A stretch of DNA of 64,000 bases from positions 248,001-312,000 of the forward strand of contig JARVLF010000020.1 in assembly GCA_030849465.1 (NCBI GenBank), written 5' to 3'. The notes under the pieces are model-generated. The model worked only from the letters and a program-made list of their open reading frames with translations. It did no database searches and was not told where the DNA came from. Shown here one piece after another: positions 1 through 10,039 of this stretch (position 1 is the stretch's first letter; every line of letters begins with the position of its first letter). This DNA comes from Moesziomyces globuligerus. Its lineage: Eukaryota; Basidiomycota; Ustilaginomycetes; Ustilaginales; Ustilaginaceae. The position numbers and the translations under genes were made by a program.

Positions 1-4
1 CGAC

Positions 5-1420
5 ATGGTCTTAGAGAAGGACCCCGACTTGAGCAAGGGATCCCTAAGCTATCCTTCGCAGGCTACCCTCCTCGGCCTTCATCTGCGAGTTCGAGATCAC
101 TTTTTCTCCAAGCGCATCTACCAGCTCATCCGTCTGCGTGAGCCTGACCGCGAACTCTGGTCAACGGACTGCAAATCTGGCTCGCTGCAGCATGTGGCGC
201 AGCATCCCGCATGCCGACCGGACGGCGGCACCTTTGCCTGGCTGTTCGGAGAAAGCCTCACCGCCACACCAAAACCCTACTTTGCCATCCAACTCTCGCT
301 GGATTGGCTGGCAAGTGGCAACGTGCTACCCACAGGACTCATGGTCCTCTTCGTGCAGACTCTCCTGCGCGCAGACCTCACCGCCGAATTCCGGCGCGTG
401 CTCCAGGAGCTGCAGCGCAGCGGCAGACCGCTCGCACCACGCCTCGCCCGGGGTCTCGTCGCTTCCCTAGCAGAGGCCGGGTATCCAGATCTCGCCCTGG
501 AAATGGTCAATACTGTGTCGCAAGCCGCGGCCTCAACAGCACAGCATCGATCGGCGGACGTCCCAACCGTTGGAAGCTCGCCCGAAGCCGGCTCCTCCGT
601 TCTCATCTCCGCTCTACACCTTATGAGCCTAGCTCTGGATCGCTCCAGTAAGGCGCTGGATATAGGTGAAGTCCGACTAGTCGAGAAAGTGCTCAGCCTC
701 TTTGACGAGTACAGGCTGGGTCTCACGCAGTATCTCCTTCGGACTCAGACGGAAGGCGATCGTGCCTTTGATTCGTCAGGGCGTGTGGCGCCGCAAGACG
801 TCCGGGCTGCATACAATGCGGCGATGAGAGTGCGACTCGCTGCCCTGCAAAGTGCTAGCTTCGCAGACACCTCGGATATGGAACAAGAGGAGTTCGCACG
901 CTTGCAAGATCGGGCTTCGGTTTATCGCCACGTGGAAGCCCTCTTTGAAGAGATGACTGCACAGGAGGTCGAGCCTGACATCCACTCCTGGACGTTGCGC
1001 ATCACCGCTAGCCTGTACGACTGTCTCGATGCGTCCTCTCATGGTGATCGAGTCATCCGTCTGCGCCGCACCCTCGAGCTGTACGAGCACACTTTGCACC
1101 AGACGTTCCGAGCAGATGCTCCAGGATCATCTCGGGAACATGCTCCGCAGACCATCGATCCCATCGTGGTGACTGCCCTGATCCATGCATGCCGTCGGTG
1201 CAGCGACCTCGATGCAGGTCTGCGCGTGTACGAGACGAGTACGGGACAGATCGGCTTCGACCAAAACGTCGAGGAAGCGAAGCTCTTGCTGCTGGCTGCC
1301 TTGGGTCGGCGCGGCGAGTGGCAGCGCGAGCTCGACAGACTCGAGTACGCAGATGGCCACGCATTCAGACTCTCGCAGCAACTATCGAAGCAGCTGCAGG
1401 CGCTTGCAGCCTCCACGTGA
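5..1420 (+). CDS. PPR-like (pentatricopeptide) protein, 5' end probably outside window
   Basis: The frame is open for 471 codons and ends in TGA at 1418-1420. It begins only five bases into the window, so the true start is probably upstream. The protein is helical throughout. The segment around residues 310-330 (HVEALFEEMTAQEVEPD, then HSWT) reads like a classical PPR helix pair, in which an effector module is followed by xxPDxxTW. A second such stretch (VVTALIHACRRCSDLDAGLRVY) lies near residue 395. PPR proteins bind RNA in single-stranded form and usually act in mitochondria on transcript processing or translation. No organelle presequence can be judged because the N-terminus is missing. 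Family-level assignment only; the specific target is unknown. No intron is needed. The nearest neighbour is a transcription factor 1.8 kb downstream. Confidence 0.6.
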   Translation: MVLEKDPDLSKGSLSYPSQATLLGLHLRVRDHFFSKRIYQLIRLREPDRELWSTDCKSGSLQHVAQHPACRPDGGTFAWLFGESLTATPKPYFAIQLSLDWLASGNVLPTGLMVLFVQTLLRADLTAEFRRVLQELQRSGRPLAPRLARGLVASLAEAGYPDLALEMVNTVSQAAASTAQHRSADVPTVGSSPEAGSSVLISALHLMSLALDRSSKALDIGEVRLVEKVLSLFDEYRLGLTQYLLRTQTEGDRAFDSSGRVAPQDVRAAYNAAMRVRLAALQSASFADTSDMEQEEFARLQDRASVYRHVEALFEEMTAQEVEPDIHSWTLRITASLYDCLDASSHGDRVIRLRRTLELYEHTLHQTFRADAPGSSREHAPQTIDPIVVTALIHACRRCSDLDAGLRVYETSTGQIGFDQNVEEAKLLLLAALGRRGEWQRELDRLEYADGHAFRLSQQLSKQLQALAAST

Positions 1421-3209
1421 AATCAAAGGCACATTGTCGTGCGTGCACCAATCATGTCTTGGCTTGTAAACCCGAGCCTTGGGGCGAAAATGTCCTTTGA
1501 CTCCTTTGCCCTGTGTTGCGGTGAACGCTTCAAGCGAGATGAGCGTGGGAAGGAATGAGGCCATGTGTGCGACCGGACACGATACATGGCGTCTCGGCAG
1601 CTAAGCTTAACGAATCTGGGCGAGGCTGCGGATGGGAGGCCTTTGGTGGGGGGAGCCAGATGCGCGCATGTGGCTTCACGTGGCCTGTCTACGAAGGCCG
1701 AAGAGCTTCCCGCGGTCTTGGAACGATTGATGTCTTGCGGCAAAGTGGTGGGGACCTGACTTCGTTACGATGCGAAGCTTTGATGCACGCGCTCAGCGAT
1801 TCCGTACCGAGCTGGCTCCGAGCTGCGTCCTCGAGACTTGACTGCGACACGTGGTTTCCATGACGTCCGCATGCCATCGTGATCATGTCGCACTCTCAAC
1901 CCTGGTTCATGCACCAATGGAATGATGAGCCCTCACGGTGATCCTTCAGCTTGACTGTGATTGTGTAGCTCTCGAGCAGGGTGAAAGGGACAGGCGAGCA
2001 AGTTTTGACAACGTGACGTGGTCTTGGTGGGGCGGGGGTGGGAGGTGTTCATATTCATGCACGGGCAATGAACGAGTTGCGACGCTCAACCCATTGACGG
2101 GCTTGCCAAAGGGATACACTAGGACCAAATGCCAGGGCTGTGCCTGTCGGCCCTTTGATGCAAGCTGGGAAGCCGACATCGCCACGCGTCACAGGACCCG
2201 TCGAGGCCCTAAAGCGGGACCCGCGGCTCGCATCCCCAGCCCACTTTTTTGCCCATATGCGCGCCAGCCACGTGTCTTGACTCTTACCCTTGTGACGTTG
2301 TCACGCTCGTGTGACTCTGGCATCACCGGACGTAATGTGCTGTCCGAGTGGATCCAAGCACCCCTTCGAAATCGAAGCGCCCGAAAAAGACAACGCATGC
2401 AAAGTCTCCCAGCGAAGCTTTCCGAGTAACGAGTGCCTGCATGTTCGATGTGCGAAGATGCAAGCATCTAATCTTCCTGCATGCAAGAAGCCCATGGGCT
2501 CTGTGGGAACGACATTGTCGACAGGTCGGATATGGTCGGCTCTTGCCGGTCTTTGCCCGGTTACTTGCACATTTCATGCATATGCTAAGTCCCTCGTTCA
2601 TGCTCCCTTTGTACGGCTGCAGATTTCATCGCAGTTCCTGATCCATCATTGGCGCCCAAATCATCACCATTGGCCGTCTCGCTTCGGAATCGAGCAGCAG
2701 CATGTTCTTCAGCGGAGAGCCTCGGTCCTGCGGAAAGCCTCTTTTCAACGGAGCGACTTTCCGAGCGACCAAGCCGATCGACATTCCTTCATAGCTCGCT
2801 TCCTCTGAGACGTGGCAGAGTTTGGGAACCGAAGCGTTCCGAGAAAGAGCGGTGATGAGGGCTCGGCATGCGCAACTTTAGTTTCATGCGCTGGCCTCAT
2901 CTGGCCACCTGCAGCTCCGATGCATGGCTTTGGATGACCATCACGGTGGGCGCGGAGATCCCAGTGACCTTCGGAGATTTCTTCTCATCAGATTGGAATC
3001 TCTCGGACTTGGGCTTCGCGTTCTGAACTGGAAGATCTCCGCTCGTCGCTATGATACCTGCCCTTCGAATCATATAAAGAAGCCGACGGGAGCTTCGGCT
3101 CGCATCGACGTCGACACACGTCCCGAGGCGACTCGATTTTCCGGGACTGTTGGCTACCTACCGGCCAATCTCATTTCCTGCCCTGCCAACCACCGAGCCC
3201 ACACTAAGT
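1421..3209. other. Intergenic region without recognisable gene
   Basis: About 1.8 kb separates the PPR-like gene from the zinc-cluster gene. Reading frames here are short, have no recognisable domain and overlap each other on both strands. I see no tRNA cloverleaf or large repeat. It probably holds the 3' UTR of the PPR-like gene and the promoter and leader of the transcription factor. A short upstream exon of the latter cannot be excluded. Confidence 0.5.
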
Positions 3210-4534
3210 ATGTTCCTTCCACAGAAGACAAGTACGCCCGAGAGCGAGAACAGCGCCTACGTCAGCGCTTCCGTCGCTGGCTCGTCGATGGCCGGATCTT
3301 CTCTGGCCAGCTTTGCACCAGAAAGCTACCGCCGCGCCAACGTCGAGGCATCTACTACGACCTTGGCCCATGCTCCTCCTCTCCGACACTTCGGCCTTCC
3401 TGCCGCATGCGAACTGGCCGAGCCTCGGGATGATCGTCCGGACAGGTCGCCGTGGGCGGGAGGACGGGAGGCGGCAACGTTTCGGCTGCACTTGACCAAG
3501 ATCCAAGCGCAAGCCGAATTGCTCGAACGGCAAGCACGAAAGGATCAAGACGAAGAGCAGAGGCTCGTCGAACGGCACTCGCGCGAGATGCTCGAGACAC
3601 GCAGCTTCCGGGTCACACAGGCTTGCGAGCACTGCCGGAATCGAAAAGCAAAAGTAAGTCCAGCCTAGCGCTCGTCGATGATGTTGATGGACCGAATGGA
3701 CTGACGTGGGTGTGGTGGTAGTGTTCGGGTCAGCAGCCATGTCAGCGCTGCTCGAAGCAGGGCAAGCTCTGCAGCTTTTCGAAACAGCCGCATCGAGATC
3801 GACTCGTGATACCACTGAACGGGCACTTTGATGTGCCCTCGCAAGCGAGTCGTCCTTCTGGATACCTAGGCGTAGCTCACGATCGAATCGGCCCTATGAG
3901 GATGGTACGAAGCCGCGCCCGAGCTATGTACGATACCTCGCCGTACGGGGCCCGAAGCGAACCTGCCCCTCACCCTCCAACGCTGTGGGAATTGGGTCAG
4001 GAGGTGGCAAATGCGAGTGCGAGCTCGAGCTCGATCTCGGGGCTTGTATCGGGTTTCAACGAGGGTATGTCGGGGTCATATAGCTTGCCTCACTCTCCCC
4101 TCCTTCGCCGTCCGACCGACTCCGGCCAAGAGGTATTCCAGCCCTTCGGCGCCGGTCTCGGGGATGACATCCAAGCAGAATCCAGTGGGGTTCTCAAGGA
4201 AGAATCTCCCGGCGCATTCCAGCTGGATCACTTGGTGCAGGGAGAACGGCCATGGAGCAGCGCCTCGAACCTGCACTTCGACTCGCACGCTCCTGCCTAC
4301 AGCACCGCTTCAACGCCGAGTGCTCTGCCAGTCAGATCTTTGCCCGCCGTACGCCAGGCACTCTACTCACCAGGTTCGGTGTGGAACCAGTCCACGCCCG
4401 CGGAAGGCTCGCACGATGCAATGTACTTCAGCCCGATCCCGAGGATGCTAGGTAGCTGGGATACGCAGGCGACCCATGGAAGCTTCCTCAGCGAAGGGGC
4501 CAGATCGAACTACAGCCATCCGCATACGCTGTGA
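3210..4534 (+). CDS. Zn(II)2Cys6 transcription factor with internal zinc cluster
   Basis: There are two exons, 3210-3653 and 3722-4534, joined by a 68-nt GT-AG intron (3654-3721, phase 0), giving about 418 aa. The intron cuts the zinc cluster in two. The first exon ends CEHCRNRKAK and the second begins with the third cysteine. The spliced protein has six cysteines at about residues 139, 142, 149, 155, 158 and 165, a perfect C-x2-C-x6-C-x5-C-x2-C-x6-C fungal binuclear cluster. A charged heptad-like helix (residues 90-130, rich in E, Q, R and L) lies just before the cluster and may be a dimerisation coiled coil. This is unusual, since most family members place the coil after the zinc cluster. 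The rest is Ser/Pro-rich and disordered. No fungal-specific middle homology domain is evident. The ATG at 3210 is the first in frame; an in-frame TTG at 3150 was not used. Target genes are unknown. Confidence 0.75.
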
Positions 4535-4757
4535 CCAGCCGCATGCAGCCAAGCATCTCGCAATGCCAAAATGCACCTTTGACCGTGCGTGGAGTCCGTA
4601 CACCAGACCAGCCCTATACTCATACAGCTCGCTCCAGCTTGGTAGATCTTTACTGTGCATTGCGAGAATCGCAAAGGCTGGTGAGCACTTATACCTGAGT
4701 CAAGGCGATGTGGACGTATCATGTGTTGATCATCGATTTGGGAAGTGAAAACGCGGG

Positions 4758-4765
4758 TATATATA
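4758..4765 (+). promoter_or_regulatory. TATA-like element upstream of tRNA-Arg
   Basis: TATATATA lies 29-36 bp before the first base of the tRNA. This is where TFIIIB contacts DNA in fungal Pol III genes that use an upstream TATA element. Inferred from position and sequence only. Confidence 0.5.
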
Positions 4766-4793
4766 CGCTACTCATTCATACCCTGGGCAGATA

Positions 4794-4889
4794 GGGTCTT
4801 TAGCTCAGCAGTAGAGCGGCAGACTTCGGCTTCAGCTGAATTGACTATACGTCTTCTGCAGGTCGCGGGTTCAATCCCCGTAGGACTCT
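4794..4889 (+). tRNA. tRNA-Arg(TCG): tRNA-Arg (anticodon TCG) with 24-nt intron
   Basis: A complete cloverleaf can be drawn. The acceptor stem is GGGTCTT (4794-4800) paired with AGGACTC (4882-4888). The D arm is GCTC/GAGC. The anticodon stem is GCAGA (4819-4823) with TCTGC (4855-4859). The T arm is GCGGG-TTCAATC-CCCGT. The loop reads C-T-TCG-G, so the anticodon is TCG (4826-4828), decoding CGA arginine. A 24-nt insertion (4830-4853) sits directly after position 37, the canonical place for an intron removed by the tRNA-splicing endonuclease. No CCA is encoded, as usual in eukaryotes. The CTTCGG loop matches eukaryotic tRNA-Arg(TCG). Confidence 0.92.
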
Positions 4890-4907
4890 TTTTTTTTTTT
4901 TTTTTTT
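4889..4907 (+). terminator. RNA polymerase III terminator (T19)
   Basis: An uninterrupted run of 19 T begins at the discriminator base of the tRNA. Pol III needs only four to six T in fungi, so this is a strong and unusually long terminator. Confidence 0.9.
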
Positions 4908-5150
4908 GTTCCCAATTCATCTCAAAACGGCCGAATTTTCATTTTTCGACTTGGTCCAACAGCGCTTCTCCAAGCAAGGGCGCTTTTGGTCGAGCTCAGT
5001 TATACCCGTGCTTCAGAGTAAACCACCTCCCTAGCGCCAGCAGCTCAACTTGCTACGACGATGATGAAACCGATGAGATGAAATTCATTGGATTGCGCTT
5101 GACACGGAGACGAGCTCATGACATCAAGCCAGATGCTAATTTTGTGCGAT

Positions 5151-7271
5151 CTAGACGCGGGCGCTGCACTGCTTCTTGAGCCATTCAAGAGCGCGCTGGT
5201 CGTGCTGGAGGAGGGGACCGACCTTGGCGAGGACCTCGTCGTGGTAGCTGTTGAGCCACGCCTTGTCCTCCTTTGTGAGGAGCTCTGGGTCGACGAGCGA
5301 GACCTGGATCGGGCACATGGTAAGGTGCTCAAAGGTGAGGTAGCCCTTGCTGCCAAAGTTGTTGGGCGTCTTGGCAGGCCTGACGATGACGAGGTTCTCG
5401 ATGCGGATGCCCCACTTTCCATCCTCGTAGTAGCCGGGTTCGTTGGAGACGACCATGTTCTCTTTGAGGCTGGTCTCGTTGAAGACGGCCCTGGTGCCGA
5501 TACCCTGAGGGCCCTCGTGGACGTTGAGGAAGTGGCCGACGCCGTGTCCGGTGCCGTGGCGGTAGTCGAGGCCGTCTTCCCAGAGTGCACGTCGGGCAAG
5601 GACGTCGAGAAGGTAGCCGGTAGTGCCCTTGGGAAAGACGGCACGGTCGATGGCAATGTGGCCCTGGAGGACACGCGTGAAGGCGCGGATGTGCTCGGGC
5701 GCGGGCTTGCCAAAGTGCCAGGTGCGCGTAACGTCGGTGGTACCATCGGTGAACTGAGCACCCGAGTCGCAGAGGTAGATCTCGTTGACATCGATGGCGG
5801 GGCAGCTGCTCGGGTCGGGGCTGTAGTGGATGATGGCTCCGTTAGGACCGGTCGAAGAGATGGTGGTGAAGCTCTCTCCGCGGAAGTGCTCGAGCGACTG
5901 GCGGTACTCGCTGAGCTTATCGGCACCCTCGGACTCGGTCACCTTGCTGCCGGCATGCAGCTGCTCCTCGAGCCAGGCGAAGTACTGGCACAGCGCCGCA
6001 CCGTCGCGAATGTGGCTCTGGCGGAAACCGTCGAGCTCGACGTCGTTCTTGATCGATTTCTGGTCACCGACGATGGAGCGGACGATCTCGACCTTGGCCG
6101 CACCCCCGAGGGCCTCCTGCACGGCCAGCGACGCGCTCTTGCCGATGAGAATCTTGTGGCCCTCGCCGAGCTCGGCGCCGACGCTGTGCAGGTCGTTGTA
6201 GAACTCGGCGTACGGACGCAGCGTGACCTCGGAGCTGAGGCTCGCCTTGACCTCGTCGGTGAGCTGGCTGTCGTTGACATAGAGCAGCACGCGGTCGAGC
6301 AGGACGAGCGCAAAGGAGAAGAAGACGGGGTTGTAGGGCACATCGGTGCCGCGCAGGTTGAAGAGCCAGGCGGTCTCGTCGAGCATGTTGGCGACAAAGC
6401 CGTGCGCCGACTTTTTCTTGATCTCGTCGCGCAGCTCGCGGATCTTGTCGGACGACGACCTGCCGGCGACCTGCTCCTGCAGCACAAAGATGGGCTGGCC
6501 GGGACGCGAAGGACGACCCTGCCAGACCTGATCGACGAGGTTTTCGCGGATCGGCACGAGCGTCGAGCCGATCTTGGTGAGCTCGGCGGTGATGTCGCGA
6601 GCGTCGTCGGCCGAGATGAGCGAGGCGTCCATGCCGATCTTGGAGTTGGCGGGGAGGTCCTTGGAGAGATACTCCTGCCAGGTGGGGACGTTTGGTTCGC
6701 CCTGCTTCATCAGCGTCCACACCGAGGGCTCGAGCTGCTGGCCGGCCTGGAGGAAGTACCTGCCGTCGGTGAAGAGGAGCGCCTTGGAGGTGGTGACGAC
6801 AGCCGAACCGGCGGAGCCCGTGAAGCCGGTGATGTAGCCGCGGCGCAGGTCGGACTCGGCGGGGTATTCGGAGGCGTGCTCGTCTCCCGAGGGGATGACG
6901 TAGGCCTCGACGCCGTGCTGGGCCATGAGCTCACGCAGAGCCTGGACTCGCTGGGTGGTGTCCACCCTGCCGGTAGCAATGGCGCCCATGTCTGCTGAGG
7001 TGGAGGCGGTGCGAGTGAGGTGCTGGAGGCCGAACGAGTGTCCTTGCGGTCCAGAGAAGCGAAGCCCGGGTTGGGTGCGGGAGGATTGGAGCAGCGAGCC
7101 GTGCGAGGGCAGGTACGAAGAGAAGGGAATGGGCGACACGGTGCGATTAGCGTGCGAGCGCGACGTGTGGAGGTACGAGGCACGGAGGCGGTTGGCAGCG
7201 GTTCCTTGAGCCAGCGAGGGCAGGCAAGTCTTGGAAGATGCGAGGAGGGTCCTGGTGGATGCGATGAGCAT
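5151..7271 (-). CDS. Xaa-Pro aminopeptidase P (M24B metallopeptidase)
   Basis: A single exon of 706 aa starts at ATG 7271 and ends with TAG at 5151-5153. The enzyme removes an N-terminal residue preceding proline using two metal ions. The pita-bread catalytic domain is clear. DSGAQFTDGTTDVTRTWHFG (near residue 500) supplies the two metal-binding aspartates, HGTGHGVG (near 580) the histidine, and NEPGYYEDGKWGIRIEN with LTFEHLTMCP the two glutamates. The N-terminal creatinase-like domains begin near residue 100 (RVQALRELMAQHGVEAY). Cytosolic homologs are about 610-650 aa. The extra 90 residues here are rich in Ser, Arg, Leu and Ala with almost no acids, which suggests a mitochondrial presequence. 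A second in-frame ATG just before the catalytic region (MGAIATGRVDTTQR, near residue 94) could give a cytosolic form. The long plus-strand frame over this gene is an antisense shadow. Confidence 0.93.
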   Translation of the reverse strand: MLIASTRTLLASSKTCLPSLAQGTAANRLRASYLHTSRSHANRTVSPIPFSSYLPSHGSLLQSSRTQPGLRFSGPQGHSFGLQHLTRTASTSADMGAIATGRVDTTQRVQALRELMAQHGVEAYVIPSGDEHASEYPAESDLRRGYITGFTGSAGSAVVTTSKALLFTDGRYFLQAGQQLEPSVWTLMKQGEPNVPTWQEYLSKDLPANSKIGMDASLISADDARDITAELTKIGSTLVPIRENLVDQVWQGRPSRPGQPIFVLQEQVAGRSSSDKIRELRDEIKKKSAHGFVANMLDETAWLFNLRGTDVPYNPVFFSFALVLLDRVLLYVNDSQLTDEVKASLSSEVTLRPYAEFYNDLHSVGAELGEGHKILIGKSASLAVQEALGGAAKVEIVRSIVGDQKSIKNDVELDGFRQSHIRDGAALCQYFAWLEEQLHAGSKVTESEGADKLSEYRQSLEHFRGESFTTISSTGPNGAIIHYSPDPSSCPAIDVNEIYLCDSGAQFTDGTTDVTRTWHFGKPAPEHIRAFTRVLQGHIAIDRAVFPKGTTGYLLDVLARRALWEDGLDYRHGTGHGVGHFLNVHEGPQGIGTRAVFNETSLKENMVVSNEPGYYEDGKWGIRIENLVIVRPAKTPNNFGSKGYLTFEHLTMCPIQVSLVDPELLTKEDKAWLNSYHDEVLAKVGPLLQHDQRALEWLKKQCSARV

Positions 7272-8148
7272 CTATGATGAGCGTACGGATGAACGGGTGG
7301 CGCTCGTGAAGAGGCAAGGACGACGACGAGGAGCAGAGGCGTGGCAAGCAGAATGGCTGCGACGTGCATCGATCGGAGCAGCGGCGTGCCGTGTGAGCCG
7401 TGCCGCCGCCGTCTTCCGTGCGCTTCTTTTTGCGCTCGGCTCGGCGCATTCTCCGGCACAGGCGCACGGTGAATTTCCGACCGCCCCACAACCCAACCAA
7501 TCGTGATGCTCAGCTGCCTTTTTTCGGCTGTGCTTTTCGGACAGCCCGAAAGCGCCAGTCGCTCCAAACATCGGAAGCCTCACTCCCGACCTCGACATGC
7601 CCTTCCAGCCGACATGGTGCAAGCGAGTGACTTGGCCATCCACACCCTTCGGACTCCTCCCTGAAGCATCAACTCAGACGCCACGTCCAGCCCACAGACG
7701 TGGAAGATTGTAGTGACCTTGTTGAGAAGGCCGGGGGAATATGATGCATTGCTAATACGACCAGGGAGAGATGTATTGTGTTTTGGGAATCAACGCGAAC
7801 AGAAAGCAGACCACGGTAGGGATGCAGGCCCTGCGCCCTTCCTCGGGAGGAATAAGCGTCAGAAAGGAGGAAGGATGATGAAGAGAAAGCGGTTCTAATG
7901 AGAACGTGGCGGCGGACCCAGGAGTCCCACCGCCGGGAACGTGTGCGAGAGTGTGGAGGATTAGCCCGTTGAGTACTGTTACAGTGAGCCTGTATGGCTC
8001 TTGCAGGAGAGAGAGAAGATTGCACGGAAAGACCTCGGGAACCAGAAGGGGAGGGAAGGATGAATCAAACGAGAGGAACCAACATCCCTAGCCTACCGTC
8101 ACGAGCGTGACGGGGGCACAAGCGGCCAGATTGGCAGCGACGACGCGC
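7272..8148. other. Intergenic: promoter of aminopeptidase P and 3' region of SAHH
   Basis: This 877-bp gap lies between two minus-strand genes. It should hold the upstream region of aminopeptidase P (right next to 7271) and the 3' UTR of SAHH (next to 8149). I see no coding frame with domain content, no RNA gene and no repeat. Confidence 0.5.
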
Positions 8149-9569
8149 TCAGTAGCGGTAGGTGTCGCGCTTGAAGGGGCCCTCGACGGGAAGGTCGAGG
8201 TAGTCGGCCTGGACCTTGGTGAGCTTGGTGAGCTTGACGTTGAGGCGGCCAAGGTGGGCAAGAGCGACCTCCTCGTCGAGCTCCTTGGGCAGCATGTAGA
8301 CCTCGCCACGCTTGTACTGGCCCTCCTTGTCGTTCCAGAGAGCGATCTGGGCAAGCGTCTGGTTGCAGAACGAAGCCGACATGATGAACGAGGGGTGGCC
8401 GGTGGCGCATCCGAGGTTGACCAGACGGCCCTCGGCGAGCATGATGATGCGGTTGCCGTTCTTGAGCGTGTATCGGTCGACCTGGGGCTTGATGTTGACC
8501 ACGCTCTGGGCGTTGGCCTTGAGCCAGGCAACGTCGATCTCAATGTCAAAGTGGCCAATGTTGCAGACAATGGCGTCGTCGCGCATGAGCTCGAAGTGCT
8601 TGCCAGTGATGATGTCACGGCAGCCGGTGGTGGTGACAAAGATGTCGGCCTGGGCAGCGACGTCCTCCATCACGTCGACCTGGTAACCAGCCATCGAGGC
8701 CTGGAGAGCGTTGATGGGGTCGATCTCGGTCACAATGACACGGCAGCCGTAGCCACGGAGCGACTCGGCGCAGCCCTTGCCGACGTCACCGAAACCGGCA
8801 ACGACGGCGACCTTACCGCCGAGCATGACGTCGGTGGCACGCTTGATGCCGTCGACGAGCGACTCGCGGCAGCCGTAGTAGTTGTCGAACTTGGACTTGG
8901 TGACCGAGTCGTTGACGTTGATGGCGGGGAGCTTGAGGGTGCCCTTCTTCATGGCGGTGTAGAGGATGTGGACACCGGTGGTGGTCTCCTCCGAGACACC
9001 CTTGATCTGCTCGAGGAGCTCGGGGTGCTTGTCGTGGACGAGCCAGGTGAGGTCACCACCGTCGTCGAGGATCATGTTGGGGCCCTCGGGGTGAGCGGTA
9101 AGGGTCTGCTCGAGGCACCAGTCGTACTCCTCCTCGGTCTCGCCCTTCCAGGCGAAGACGGGGACACCGGTGGCAGCGATGGCAGCGGCGGCGTGGTCCT
9201 GGGTGGAGAAGATGTTGCACGAGGCCCAGGTGACCTGGGCGCCGAGGGCAACGAGGGTTTCGATGAGGACGGCGGTCTGGATGGTCATGTGGAGCGAACC
9301 GGCGATGCGGGCGCCCTTGAGGGGCTGCTCGGAACCGTACTTGGTACGGAGGGCCATGAGACCGGGCATCTCGCCCTCGGCGATCTCAATCTCCTTGCGG
9401 CCGAAAGCGGCAAGCGAGATGTCGGCAACCTACAAACGGACGAAAGAAAAGAGGAAAGAGGAAGCCGGGTCAGACACGCTCACGACCTACTCCACCCTAG
9501 GAAGGACAGAGTGCGAGCCGACAGCCAGAGCAGGCTTCGGCATCCAGTACGTACCTTGTAGTTGGGCAT
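8149..9569 (-). CDS. SAH1: Adenosylhomocysteinase (S-adenosyl-L-homocysteine hydrolase)
   Basis: There are two exons: a five-codon first exon (9569-9555, MPNYK) and a second exon (9429-8149). They are separated by a 125-nt intron (9430-9554, GTACGT...TAG, phase 0). The product is 431 aa, matching the family length of about 430-450. It hydrolyses S-adenosylhomocysteine to adenosine and homocysteine, relieving product inhibition of methyltransferases. The N-terminus after splicing ([18 protein letters not shown]) is the conserved family start. The NAD-binding Rossmann loop is [17 protein letters not shown]. The substrate-side motifs [17 protein letters not shown] and [13 protein letters not shown] are intact, and the C-terminus ends in the typical YRY. 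Assigning the tiny first exon is important: without it the gene would seem to start at an internal methionine. It is transcribed divergently from the septin gene. Confidence 0.95.
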
Positions 9570-9828
9570 TGTGTATGGGGACAGGAGAAGGGGTTGAATG
9601 AAGGGTGAAAGGGGTGATGGTGGGAAGGGAGGAGGGTACGGAGCACGCTGACACCTATGTTAAGGAGCGTTGATCGACGCAGCCTACCCAAGCCGCCTTC
9701 GACCACCCTCACGCCTGGCATGCTGCGCCCTTGGACTGACAGTGCAGATTCTGCTGCTGTGTTCGGGCCCACGAAGAAATCAGATGTTACGAGGTGTCAA
9801 AAATTGGCAGAAGCCGCGCCACTGGCTA

Positions 9829-9860
9829 GCCTGGCTGCCTGGCTGCCTGGCTGCCTGGCT
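9829..9860. repeat. Octamer direct repeat GCCTGGCT x4
   Basis: Four perfect tandem copies of GCCTGGCT occupy 9829-9860 in the SAHH/septin intergenic region. It is probably a slippage-derived microsatellite. Confidence 0.85.
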
Positions 9861-10019
9861 GCGCGTGGAAGCCGGCGCGCTCTTCAGCCTGTCTCGCCCA
9901 GACCAACTCGAAGGTTGCACGTTCGTAACGGCTTCAGGGCAGCAGCAGGTCGGCACAGGGCGGCTAGGGTCCCAAAAAACATCTGTGCATGCGAGAATTT
10001 CTTCCAGCATCCGAGCGAA

Positions 10020-10039
10020 ACTGTATTGGCCAATACAGT
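10020..10039. promoter_or_regulatory. Perfect 20-bp palindrome with inverted CCAAT boxes
   Basis: ACTGTATTGGCCAATACAGT is identical to its reverse complement. Its centre, ATTGGCCAAT, presents a CCAAT box on each strand, the binding core of the HAP/NF-Y complex. It lies about 450 bp upstream of the SAHH start and 1.36 kb upstream of the septin start. Regulatory function is inferred. Confidence 0.55.

Noticed and set aside
4830..4853. Insertion in the tRNA read as evidence of a tRNA pseudogene
   Set aside because: Position after base 37, intact stems on both sides and a strong terminator show a normal tRNA intron.
5118..6998. 626-codon plus-strand frame over aminopeptidase P
   Set aside because: Antisense shadow with Val/Leu/Asp/Gly bias; the minus strand encodes the full catalytic motif set.
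8107..9561. 484-codon plus-strand frame over SAHH
   Set aside because: Antisense shadow of a nearly invariant enzyme; no recognisable domain.
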